Assembly (NCBI GenBank): GCA_030550555.1
Contig: JAUQPD010000037.1
Location: forward strand, 62,001 to 126,000
DNA from: Thermodesulfobacteriota bacterium
Lineage (GTDB): Bacteria; Desulfobacterota; Thermodesulfobacteria; Thermodesulfobacteriales; Thermodesulfobacteriaceae
Direction: 5' to 3'
DNA: 64,000 nt
Below are positions 24,739-33,109 of this stretch, one piece after another; position 1 is the first letter of the stretch, and each line of letters begins with the position of its first letter. A model generated the notes under the pieces. The model had not been told where the DNA came from. It saw nothing but the letters and a program-made list of their open reading frames with translations, and did not search any database. The position numbers and the translations under genes are program-made.

Positions 24739-27322
24739 GTATAATTTGTGGCAGTTTTTCTAATATTGCTTCTGATGTTACGTCTTTGGAGATACTTCCT
24801 TGTGCTAGTTCTTTTTTACCTCCACCTCTTATGGAAAAATGTTGGGCAAGACCTCTCAAGAGCTCATTTGCAGGAAGTCTTTCAGCTAAATCCTTCGTTA
24901 CCATGCACAAAAAGAGATTCTCCTTTTCTTTTTCTCCTATTAGAATCACCACTCCACTTTGAAGCTTCTGCTTAAAAAAGTCTCCAAACTCCCTCAAATC
25001 CTCCATGTTATCAGTAGGAAATGAAGCTACAAGCACCTTTACACCATTGATATTCTTTGCTTCCTCAGCCTTCTTCTGCAGTTCCTCTCTCAAGTCCCCT
25101 CTTTTTAGCCTCCTCACCTCCTCCCTTAGTCGCTCAACCTCATCTATCAACTCCTCAACCTTTTTGAGAATATCTCTTTTTGGACATTTTAAAATCAAAG
25201 ATAAATTATCAAATTCTTTTTCTAAATCTTTGATATATTGTAAACTAAATTCACCTGTTACTGCTTCAATTCTCCTGATACCGCTTGCTACACTTGACTC
25301 TGATATTATTTTAAAGAGTCCGATTTCTCCAGTGGACTTTACGTGAGTTCCACCGCACAATTCAGTGGAGACATTATCTATAATGATAACCCTCACAATA
25401 TCCCGATATTTCTCCTCAAAGAAAGCAAGAGCTCCTAATTGTTCTGCTTCTTCCTTTTTGAGCCATTTGATTTCAAGAGGATAGTTTTCCAGAATCCAAG
25501 AATTTACGAGGGATTCAATGGTAGCTAATTCTTGCTGAGATAGTCCCTGAAAGTGGGTGAAGTCAAAGCGGAGTCTGTTTTCATCGACAAGCGAACCAGC
25601 CTGTCTTACATGAGTTCCTAATACTTGTCTAAGTGCTGAATGAAGGAGATGAGTAGCAGTGTGATGTCTGGCAACCCTCTTTCTTCTTCTTTTATCAACC
25701 TCTAAATATACCTCTTCCCCAATTTCAAACTTGCCCTCAATCAACTTTACATTATGATAGATTAAATCACCTACTCTTTGCACATCTATTATTTCTGCTC
25801 TACCTGCTGTTCCTGTAATTAGACCTCTATCTGGTACCTGTCCTCCTCCTTCAGGATAGAATGGTGTAATATCAGTTACGAGGTAATCCTTAAAATAGGC
25901 AACTACCCTGGCTTTAATCTCAAGCTCATCATATCCCACAAAGAGGGTCTGTCTTCCCTCCTGGACCAGTTTTTTGATCTCTTCAGGAACTTTTTCAAGG
26001 ACCCCTTTCCAGCTTTTTCTACTCTCCTGTCTTGCTCTATTTCTAAGTTCCTCAAATCCTGCCAAATCGAGCTCAAGGCCCAAAGGTAAGACATAATCCC
26101 TCACAAGGTCATAGGGGAATCCATAAGTATCATAGAGTTTAAAGAGTAGATCCCCTGCGATTCTCTTTTCCCCTCTTGACAAGAGCTTATTTATTTCTCT
26201 TTCTAAGACTTCAAGACCTAAATTTAGGGTCTCCTGGAAACGCTCTTCTTCAATTTTTAGAACTTTAATTACGGTTTCCCTATTTTGTCCAAGTTCAGGA
26301 TAGACCTCACCATACTCCTTAATGACAGGATCAACTAGTTTATACAATAGGGGATCTTTCTGTCCAAGAAGCTTTGCAAATCTACTTGCTCTCCTTATTA
26401 ATCTCCTAAGCACATAACCTCTTCCTTCATTTGAGGGAATAAGTCCTTCTGAAATCAAGAATACACTTGCTCGCACATGATCTGCAATTACCCTAAAGGC
26501 TACATCCACTTCTTTGCTCTCCTCTCTACTTTTGCCAGTTATCTCTGCGATTGCACTCATAAGGCAGGTAAAGAGGTCAGTATCATAGTTCGTCTTTACA
26601 CCTTGGACAACTGCAGCGATTCTTTCAAGTCCCATTCCTGTATCAATACTTGGTTTTGGAAGAGGTCTCAGTTCGCCGGTCTCTGTTCGTTCGAACTGCA
26701 TAAAAACAAGGTTCCAGATTTCCAAGAATCTGTCGCAGTCACATCCTGGTTTACAACTTGGTTTTCCACAGGAAAAATCTTCTCCCTGATCGTAGATAAT
26801 TTCAGAGCAGGGGCCACAGGGGCCTGTATCTCCCATCATCCAAAAATTGTCCTTTTCATCAAGTTTAATTATCCTTTCCTCAGATAGTCCTCCTATCTTT
26901 TTCCAGAGCCTGACCGCCTCATCATCCTCGCGAAAAACAGTCACATAAAGGCGCTCCTTGGGGAGAGCAAGTTCCTGGGTCACAAACTCCCAGGCATAGG
27001 CTATGGCCTCTTCTTTAAAGTAGTCTCCAAAAGAGAAGTTTCCGAGCATTTCAAAAAAGGTGTGATGTCGAGCGGTATATCCAACATTTTCAAGGTCATT
27101 ATGCTTTCCCCCTGCTCTTATACATTTTTGACAACTTACTGCCCTCTTATAGGGCCTAACCTCCTCTCCAAGGAATACCCTCTTAAATTGGACCATACCT
27201 GCATTTGTAAAGAGCAATGTGGGGTCATCTTTTGGAATTAGTGGAGAGCTTGGCACAACTTCATGTGATCTTTCCTTAAAAAATCTCAAAAACTTCTCTC
27301 TAATCTCTCGTCCCTTTAGCAT
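24731..27322 (-). CDS. alaS: Alanyl-tRNA synthetase
   Basis: Charges tRNA-Ala. At 863 residues it carries the class II catalytic core (FTNAGMVQFKRVFLG, RHHTFFEMLGNFSFGDYF, and the family region IDTGMGLERIAAV). An editing domain follows with RHHTATHLLHSALRQVLG and CGGTHVKSTGEIG (zinc ligands His/His/Cys/His), then a coiled-coil and C-Ala region (SIRGGGKKELAQGS). All domains are present. A modest AGAGGG ribosome site precedes the ATG. It is first in the alaS-hypothetical-nth-lgt minus-strand unit. Confidence 0.97.
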   Translation of the reverse strand: MLKGREIREKFLRFFKERSHEVVPSSPLIPKDDPTLLFTNAGMVQFKRVFLGEEVRPYKRAVSCQKCIRAGGKHNDLENVGYTARHHTFFEMLGNFSFGDYFKEEAIAYAWEFVTQELALPKERLYVTVFREDDEAVRLWKKIGGLSEERIIKLDEKDNFWMMGDTGPCGPCSEIIYDQGEDFSCGKPSCKPGCDCDRFLEIWNLVFMQFERTETGELRPLPKPSIDTGMGLERIAAVVQGVKTNYDTDLFTCLMSAIAEITGKSREESKEVDVAFRVIADHVRASVFLISEGLIPSNEGRGYVLRRLIRRASRFAKLLGQKDPLLYKLVDPVIKEYGEVYPELGQNRETVIKVLKIEEERFQETLNLGLEVLEREINKLLSRGEKRIAGDLLFKLYDTYGFPYDLVRDYVLPLGLELDLAGFEELRNRARQESRKSWKGVLEKVPEEIKKLVQEGRQTLFVGYDELEIKARVVAYFKDYLVTDITPFYPEGGGQVPDRGLITGTAGRAEIIDVQRVGDLIYHNVKLIEGKFEIGEEVYLEVDKRRRKRVARHHTATHLLHSALRQVLGTHVRQAGSLVDENRLRFDFTHFQGLSQQELATIESLVNSWILENYPLEIKWLKKEEAEQLGALAFFEEKYRDIVRVIIIDNVSTELCGGTHVKSTGEIGLFKIISESSVASGIRRIEAVTGEFSLQYIKDLEKEFDNLSLILKCPKRDILKKVEELIDEVERLREEVRRLKRGDLREELQKKAEEAKNINGVKVLVASFPTDNMEDLREFGDFFKQKLQSGVVILIGEKEKENLFLCMVTKDLAERLPANELLRGLAQHFSIRGGGKKELAQGSISKDVTSEAILEKLPQIIHV

Positions 27323-27490
27323 AGGACCCTCTCTAGTTTTGATAGTTAGTCTTCGGTCAAATTTAACTATAGTTCCTCAATTTTCAACCTAAGTGTAAAC
27401 TCGATTTTAGTGAATTGAATCTGTCCTTGGGCGATACCTCAGTAGAAGTGTAGCCCATAAAGGATGTCTTCGAAGGAGGCTAAAACGATA

Positions 27491-27518
27491 TTGACTTAAA
27501 TTTTGAAAAGAGTATATT
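27491..27518 (+). promoter_or_regulatory. Promoter of ndk-thiL
   Basis: TTGACT (27491-27496), a 16-nt spacer and TATATT (27513-27518) match a sigma70 promoter, leaving a leader of about 33 bases before the ndk ATG. Confidence 0.55.
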
Positions 27519-27557
27519 CTAAGTCACACCTATCTAGAAAAAGCTTTGGAGGTGGAT

Positions 27558-27983
27558 ATGATTGAGAGAACTCTCGTGATGATCAAGCCAGATGGGGTTC
27601 AGAGAAACCTTATTGGAAAAGTAATAAGTATTTTTGAGGAAAAGGGGCTACGAGTAGTTGCTTTAAAAAAACTGCGTCTCACAAAGGACCAGGCAAAGGC
27701 ATTTTACATAGTCCATAAGGAAAGACCCTTCTATGAGGACCTCACAAATTACATGAGTTCTGGTCCGATAGTTGCCATGGTTCTTGAAGGAGAGTCTGCC
27801 ATTACAAGGGTAAGAGAAATTATGGGAGCAACAGACCCTAAGGAAGCAAAAGAGGGCACCATAAGAAAGCTTTTTGGCCTTGATAAGGAAAAAAATACAG
27901 TGCATGGCTCTGACAGCCCAGAGTCTGCTCAAAGAGAAATAGCTTTTTTCTTTAGTGAACAAGAACTTCTTGCAGTGGATTAA
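27558..27983 (+). CDS. ndk: Nucleoside diphosphate kinase
   Basis: Transfers the terminal phosphate among nucleoside triphosphates through a phosphohistidine. The N-terminus [20 protein letters not shown] is typical, and the active-site His lies in [16 protein letters not shown]. Starting at ATG 27558 gives 141 residues, the family norm. An in-frame TTG at 27546 precedes it, but GGAGGT (27548-27553) sits just upstream of the ATG and decides the start. thiL follows after 8 bases. Confidence 0.97.
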   Translation: MIERTLVMIKPDGVQRNLIGKVISIFEEKGLRVVALKKLRLTKDQAKAFYIVHKERPFYEDLTNYMSSGPIVAMVLEGESAITRVREIMGATDPKEAKEGTIRKLFGLDKEKNTVHGSDSPESAQREIAFFFSEQELLAVD

Positions 27984-27991
27984 GAATTTAA

Positions 27992-28942
27992 ATGACTGAA
28001 AACGAGTGGATCTTTCATCTTTCTAAGTATCTTTCCACAGAAAGCCCAATTGTTGCAAGTTACAATGAAGATTGTGCGGTAATCACCCTTGAAACAGGAG
28101 AATTCCTTCTCCTTACAACAGATGCCATGGTTGAGAGGGTGCATTTTGACCTTGCCTATACAGAGTACTATGCCCTTGGATACAAGCTTGCATCAATTAA
28201 TCTAAGTGATATTGCAAGTATGGGAGGCCTTCCTCTTTATGCCCTTTTAACAATAGGCTGTCCTACTCCCCCAGATTCTATTTGGATTGATCCACTTATG
28301 GAGGGCCTAGTTTCTCAACTCCATAAATATGGTGTAAAACTTGTAGGTGGAGATACAGTAAGAGCAGACCAATTAATTCTCAACCTCTGCGTTATTGGAA
28401 AGACAGAAAGACCCCTTCTTAGATCTGGAGCAAAACCTGGGGATCTCATTTATGTCTCTCGTCCTTTGGGACAAAGCTCTGCTTTTTTGAAATTCCTAAA
28501 GAAAGAGAACTTTGACCAGATACCTGATGAGCTCAAAAGGAGTCACTTCTATCCAGAGCCAGAAGTCATTTTGGGGAGAGCTATTAAGGATTTTGCTACC
28601 TCTGCAATTGATATTTCAGATGGTCTACTTCTTGACCTCTTCCGACTATGCGTTGCCTCTTGTGTCTCAGCCCATATCTTTGAAGAGGCCATACCTGTTG
28701 GAAACTTTGCTAACCTTGAGGACGCTCTCTCAGGTGGTGAAGACTATGCTCTTCTTTTTACTTTGAATGAAAAGGATACAAACAAATTAGAAGAAATTTC
28801 AGGGAAGCTTCAAAGAACCTTTTTTCCAATTGGTAAAATCTATGAAGGAAATGGAGAGATAATTCTAATTGGTAGGGAGGGGGAAAGGAGACTTCTTTCC
28901 CCCTCTGGATACGATCACTTTACTTTTCAACCTCTACTTTAA
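27992..28942 (+). CDS. thiL: Thiamine-monophosphate kinase
   Basis: Phosphorylates thiamine monophosphate to the active diphosphate. The 316-residue protein has the ThiL/PurM fold. The ATP/Mg motifs include NEDCAVITL-like YNEDCAVITL, TTDAMVERVHFDL, NLSDIASMGGLPLYALL, VGGDTVRADQLILNL and the later AIDISDGLLLDL and LSGGEDYALLF. It is complete and joined to ndk by an 8-base gap. Its 3' end overlaps hsp20 on the other strand by 23 bases. Confidence 0.95.
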   Translation: MTENEWIFHLSKYLSTESPIVASYNEDCAVITLETGEFLLLTTDAMVERVHFDLAYTEYYALGYKLASINLSDIASMGGLPLYALLTIGCPTPPDSIWIDPLMEGLVSQLHKYGVKLVGGDTVRADQLILNLCVIGKTERPLLRSGAKPGDLIYVSRPLGQSSAFLKFLKKENFDQIPDELKRSHFYPEPEVILGRAIKDFATSAIDISDGLLLDLFRLCVASCVSAHIFEEAIPVGNFANLEDALSGGEDYALLFTLNEKDTNKLEEISGKLQRTFFPIGKIYEGNGEIILIGREGERRLLSPSGYDHFTFQPLL

Positions 28943-29363
28943 TGACCTTTTTCTTTTCCTCAGGTTTCTTAGGCAAGGTTATCTTCAAAACTCCATCTTT
29001 GTATTGGGCTTTTACTTTGTCTACCTCTACCTCAGTAGGTATCTGAATAGCTCTCATGAAGCTACCATAAAACCGCTCAACTCTATAGAAGTTTTCCTTC
29101 TTCTCTTCAGCTTCTCTCTTCTTTTCACCTCTGATTGTAAGCACATTATCTACAATATTGATCTCAATATCTTCTGGTTTTACACCAGGTAAATCTGCCT
29201 TAACAATGATTGCATCTTCAGTTTCAGATACATCTACTGCAGGAGCCCATTCAATTTCAAATCTTTCTGCTGGAAAATAACTTCTACCAAAGAATTCCTG
29301 AAAAATACGATCCATCTCCTTTTTAAGTTCATGTAGTGGACGCCAAATAGTAATTTCTGCCAT
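28920..29363 (-). CDS. hsp20: Small heat shock protein (Hsp20/alpha-crystallin)
   Basis: ATP-independent holdase chaperone of 147 residues. The alpha-crystallin domain covers about residues 42-130, with VKADLPGVKPEDIEINIVDNV and the conserved AxYKDGVLKITLPKK ending. The short C-terminal tail is Lys/Glu rich and carries no obvious I-x-I motif. GGAGGTGAT precedes the ATG. It is divergent from clpB, the disaggregase it works with, and both promoters carry a CTTGAAA -35 and share a TACCTATAA element, suggesting co-regulation by heat. Confidence 0.95.
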   Translation of the reverse strand: MAEITIWRPLHELKKEMDRIFQEFFGRSYFPAERFEIEWAPAVDVSETEDAIIVKADLPGVKPEDIEINIVDNVLTIRGEKKREAEEKKENFYRVERFYGSFMRAIQIPTEVEVDKVKAQYKDGVLKITLPKKPEEKKKVIKVEVEK

Positions 29364-29403
29364 GGCTTATCACCTCCTTTTATTTTTGTTTTTATTTTTG
29401 TTC

Positions 29404-29418
29404 TTACCTATAAGGTAA
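29404..29418. promoter_or_regulatory. Palindrome TTACCTATAAGGTAA upstream of hsp20
   Basis: A perfect 6-bp inverted repeat (TTACCT-ATA-AGGTAA) lies 41 bases before hsp20, where its -10 region should be. On the minus strand CTTGAAA (29443-29437) lies upstream. The half TACCTATAA (29405-29413) recurs exactly in the clpB promoter at 29493-29501. Confidence 0.45.
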
Positions 29419-29473
29419 ACATCTCTACTTTCATTTCAAGACCTTTTTTACGAAATTTTTTTTATTTTTACCC

Positions 29474-29502
29474 TTGAAACACAACCTGGAAATACCTATA
29501 AT
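29474..29502 (+). promoter_or_regulatory. clpB promoter, consensus sigma70-like with heat-shock-type -35
   Basis: TTGAAA (29474-29479), a 17-nt spacer and a perfect TATAAT (29497-29502) lie 45 bases before the clpB ATG. Read as CTTGAAA...CCTATAAT it also resembles a sigma32-type promoter. Confidence 0.65.
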
Positions 29503-29547
29503 TAGTGATAAACCTTTCTAAAAACAGATATTTCAGGAGGTTGCTCG

Positions 29548-32142
29548 ATGAGGTTAGAGAAATTTACTTTTAAAGCACAGGAGGCTTTACAGACTGCTCA
29601 GAAACTTGCTGAATCAAATAACCACAACCAACTCGAAGCAGAGCACATTCTAAAGGCCCTTGTAGATCAGGAAGGAGGAATCATACCAATAATACTCGAT
29701 AGAATGGGAATAAACTCAAAAATTATTTCATCAGAGCTTGAAGAGATTTTGGAGAAGTTTCCGAGGGTCTCTGGAGGAGCCTATCAACTATATCTTGGAA
29801 TGGGTGCCAAACAGGTCCTTGATCGAGCAGAAGCCCTTGCAAAGGAGATGAAAGATGAGTATATCTCCACTGAGCACCTATTTCTAGCCATATTGGATAG
29901 CTCTACTAAAGCAGGTGAAATCCTTAGACGAAGAGGAGCCACATTTAGCACTGCCAAAGAGGTAATTAACAAGATTCGTAAAGGAAGAAGGATAACTGAT
30001 CAAAATCCAGAAGAACAATATCAAGCCCTGGAGAAATTCGGAAGAGACCTTACCGCACTTGCAAGAAGTGGAAAGTTAGACCCAGTAATTGGTCGAGATG
30101 AGGAGATTAGAAGGGTTATGCACATTCTCAGTAGACGCACAAAGAACAATCCTGTACTTGTTGGAGAACCTGGCGTGGGAAAGACAGCCATAGTTGAGGG
30201 TCTTGCTCAGAGGATAGTGGCAGGAGATGTGCCAGAAGTCCTAAAAAATAAGCGCATCATTCAACTTGATCTTGCTTCGCTCCTTGCAGGAACCAAATTT
30301 AGAGGAGAATTTGAGGAACGTCTCAAAGGAGTAATCAGAGAGGTTCAAAGCAGTGAAGGAGAAATTATTCTCTTTATAGATGAGATCCATACTATTGTAG
30401 GAGCAGGTGCAGCAGAGGGGGCAATGGATGCGGCTAATATGTTAAAGCCTGCTCTTGCAAGAGGAGAGCTTCGCTGTATAGGTGCAACTACAATAGAAGA
30501 ATACAGAAAATATATTGAAAAAGATCCTGCACTTGAAAGGAGATTTCAGCCCGTTTATGTTGAAGAGCCAACTCCTGAGCAGGCTATCGCTATTCTAAGA
30601 GGACTTAAAGAAAAATATGAAGTCCATCATGGAGTTCGCATTACAGACAATGCAATTGTAGCTGCTGTTATGTTGTCCCATCGCTATATTACAGATCGCT
30701 ATCTACCTGATAAAGCAATAGACCTCATTGATGAAGCAGCAGCAAAGTTAAGGATTGAAATTGACTCTATGCCAACTGCCATTGATGAGATTGAGAGAAA
30801 AATCAAACAACTTGAAATTGAGAAAGTTGCCCTTGAAAAAGAAACTGATCCTAAGGCCAAGGAAAGACTTCAGAAGATCTTGGAGCAACTTGACGAGCTA
30901 AGGCGAGAAGCAGACGAACTAAAAGCTCAGTGGTTAAAGGAGAAAGAAATCATCCAGAATATCCGTAAATTAAAAGAAAAGATAGATCAATTAAAGATTG
31001 AGGCTCAGCAAGCTGAAAGACAAGGTGATCTCAATAGAGTTGCTGAGATCATCTACGGACAAATTCCTCAGCTTCAAAAAGAACTTGAAGAGGCTAATAG
31101 ACGTTTGAGTGAAATTCAGAAGTCTGGTAAAAAGTTTCTAAAAGAAGAGGTTGATGAAGAAGACATTGCAGAGATTATTTCCAAATGGACTGGAATACCT
31201 GTTAAGAGACTACTTGAGAGCGAGAGGGAGAAACTCCTTAAAATTGAGGAAAGACTGAGAGAGAGAGTTGTTGGACAAGATCATGCAATTACCGCGGTTG
31301 CTAATGCCTTGAGAAGGGCTAGAGCAGGTCTCAAAGATCCTAATAGGCCAATCGGATCTTTTCTGTTTATTGGACCAACTGGAGTTGGTAAAACAGAACT
31401 TGCAAAGGCACTTGCAGAGTTTATGTTTGATACTGAACAAGCTATGATAAGAATAGATATGAGTGAATATATGGAAAAGCATTCGGTTTCAAGACTTATT
31501 GGTGCACCTCCTGGTTATGTTGGTTATGAAGAGGGTGGTCAACTGACAGAGGCGGTAAGAAGAAGACCCTACTCGGTCATCCTCTTTGATGAGATTGAAA
31601 AGGCCCATCCTGATGTCTTTAACATACTCCTACAGATTCTCGATGATGGAAGGCTTACAGACGGAAAGGGTAGAACAGTAGACTTTAAAAACACTATCAT
31701 TATTATGACATCTAATGTAGGTAGTCACTACTTCCAGGAGACCTATCTTGACCGTAAAGAAATAGAAGCACGTATTTTTGATCTACTTAAGAGTACCTTT
31801 AGACCTGAATTTCTCAATCGTATTGACGAAATAATTGTATTTAATAACCTCACAATGGAAGATATCATAAGGATTGTTGATATACAAATTAGATACTTGA
31901 ACAATAGACTACTAGAGAAAGGGTTAGTGGTCGAGCTAACTGAAAAGGCAAAATTACAGATTGCTCAGATTGGATTTGATCCCATTTTTGGAGCAAGACC
32001 CCTAAAGAGAAGCATCCAGAGACACATTGAAAATCCTCTTGCGATAAAGATATTGGAAGGTGTCTTTGGAGAGGGTGATAAGGTAATTGTGGATGTCACT
32101 CCTGAGGGTGAGTTTGTGTTCTCTAAAGCCCAAATACAATAG
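29548..32142 (+). CDS. clpB: ATP-dependent disaggregase ClpB
   Basis: Hsp100 chaperone that threads aggregated protein through a hexameric ring. It has 864 residues. The N-domain covers about 1-150, the first AAA+ module has Walker A GEPGVGKT (206-213), and a long coiled-coil M domain (about 400-525, Lys/Glu/Gln rich) separates it from the second module with Walker A GPTGVGKT (609-616). The M domain distinguishes ClpB from ClpA/ClpC. AGGAGG precedes the ATG. fmt follows after 21 bases. Divergent from hsp20. Confidence 0.98.
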   Translation: MRLEKFTFKAQEALQTAQKLAESNNHNQLEAEHILKALVDQEGGIIPIILDRMGINSKIISSELEEILEKFPRVSGGAYQLYLGMGAKQVLDRAEALAKEMKDEYISTEHLFLAILDSSTKAGEILRRRGATFSTAKEVINKIRKGRRITDQNPEEQYQALEKFGRDLTALARSGKLDPVIGRDEEIRRVMHILSRRTKNNPVLVGEPGVGKTAIVEGLAQRIVAGDVPEVLKNKRIIQLDLASLLAGTKFRGEFEERLKGVIREVQSSEGEIILFIDEIHTIVGAGAAEGAMDAANMLKPALARGELRCIGATTIEEYRKYIEKDPALERRFQPVYVEEPTPEQAIAILRGLKEKYEVHHGVRITDNAIVAAVMLSHRYITDRYLPDKAIDLIDEAAAKLRIEIDSMPTAIDEIERKIKQLEIEKVALEKETDPKAKERLQKILEQLDELRREADELKAQWLKEKEIIQNIRKLKEKIDQLKIEAQQAERQGDLNRVAEIIYGQIPQLQKELEEANRRLSEIQKSGKKFLKEEVDEEDIAEIISKWTGIPVKRLLESEREKLLKIEERLRERVVGQDHAITAVANALRRARAGLKDPNRPIGSFLFIGPTGVGKTELAKALAEFMFDTEQAMIRIDMSEYMEKHSVSRLIGAPPGYVGYEEGGQLTEAVRRRPYSVILFDEIEKAHPDVFNILLQILDDGRLTDGKGRTVDFKNTIIIMTSNVGSHYFQETYLDRKEIEARIFDLLKSTFRPEFLNRIDEIIVFNNLTMEDIIRIVDIQIRYLNNRLLEKGLVVELTEKAKLQIAQIGFDPIFGARPLKRSIQRHIENPLAIKILEGVFGEGDKVIVDVTPEGEFVFSKAQIQ

Positions 32143-32163
32143 GGATTAGAAGAGGAGTTACCC

Positions 32164-33108
32164 TTGAGTTTGCAGGATAAACTCAGAGTTGTCTTTTTTG
32201 GGACCCCTGAGTTTGTAATTCCAGTACTTGAATTATTACATAAAGAAGAAGAGTTAGTAGGAGTTGTAACTCAACCTGACAAGCCTCAGGGGAGAGGCTT
32301 AAAACCCCTCCCCTCCCCTGTCAAAAAATGGGCCCAAGAAAGGGGAATTCCAGTCTTAGAGCCCCAAAAACTCAAGGATGAGACTTTCCTCAAAGCCTTA
32401 AGGAACCTGAATGCAGATCTAATAGTCGTCTTTGCCTACGGAAAGATTCTTCCAAAAGAAGTCCTTGAGACTCCATGGGCAGGATGTTGGAACATCCATC
32501 TCTCACTTCTTCCAAGGCACAGAGGAGCTTCACCTGTGCAATGGGCTCTCCTTGAAGGAGACAAGACTACAGGAGTAACCATTATGCTTATGGACGAGGG
32601 TATGGATACAGGCCCAATACTACTACAAAAAGAGATAGAAATCAGTGAACAAGATACCACACCTACCCTTCTCTCAAAACTTGTAGAAATTTCAGTTGAT
32701 GCTCTCAAAGAAGCATTATATCTTTTCAAATTGGGAAAATTAAGTCCTCAAAAGCAGTCAGATGAAGGAGTTAGTTATGCCCCTCTTATTAAAAGAGAAG
32801 ATGGCTTTACAGATTTTACAGAACCTGCAGAGAGAATTATAAGAAAAATCAGGGCCTTTCAACCCTGGCCAGGAGTATTTACCAAATTTAAGGAGCGAAT
32901 TCTAAAGATTCACTCTGCTGAGAAACGCGAAATGTTTCACGAGGTTGAACCAGGTACTATTCTCAATATCAGTAAAGAAGGTATTCTAATTGCTACCTCC
33001 AAAGGAGCTCTTCTTCTTAAGGAACTACAACTTGAAGGGAAAAAGAAAATTTCAGCTTATGAGTTTGCTATCGGACAACATCTTCAGGTAGGAGAGAAAT
33101 TGCCTTAG
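32164..33108 (+). CDS. fmt: Methionyl-tRNA formyltransferase
   Basis: Formylates initiator Met-tRNA using 10-formyltetrahydrofolate. The 314-residue protein has VVFFGTPEFVIPVLELL at the N-terminus, the folate/catalytic region NIHLSLLPRHRGASPVQWAL (about 110-129, with Asn-His) and the C-terminal OB-like domain (FQPWPGVFTKF onward). The start is TTG at 32164, 7 nt after GAGGAG. def is not adjacent. It ends one base before the convergent secDF stop. Confidence 0.95.
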   Translation: MSLQDKLRVVFFGTPEFVIPVLELLHKEEELVGVVTQPDKPQGRGLKPLPSPVKKWAQERGIPVLEPQKLKDETFLKALRNLNADLIVVFAYGKILPKEVLETPWAGCWNIHLSLLPRHRGASPVQWALLEGDKTTGVTIMLMDEGMDTGPILLQKEIEISEQDTTPTLLSKLVEISVDALKEALYLFKLGKLSPQKQSDEGVSYAPLIKREDGFTDFTEPAERIIRKIRAFQPWPGVFTKFKERILKIHSAEKREMFHEVEPGTILNISKEGILIATSKGALLLKELQLEGKKKISAYEFAIGQHLQVGEKLP

Positions 33109-33109
33109 T

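Noticed and set aside
25005..25346. Plus-strand ORF opposite alaS
   Set aside because: Serine/leucine-rich antisense shadow of the coiled-coil and editing domain coding sequence.
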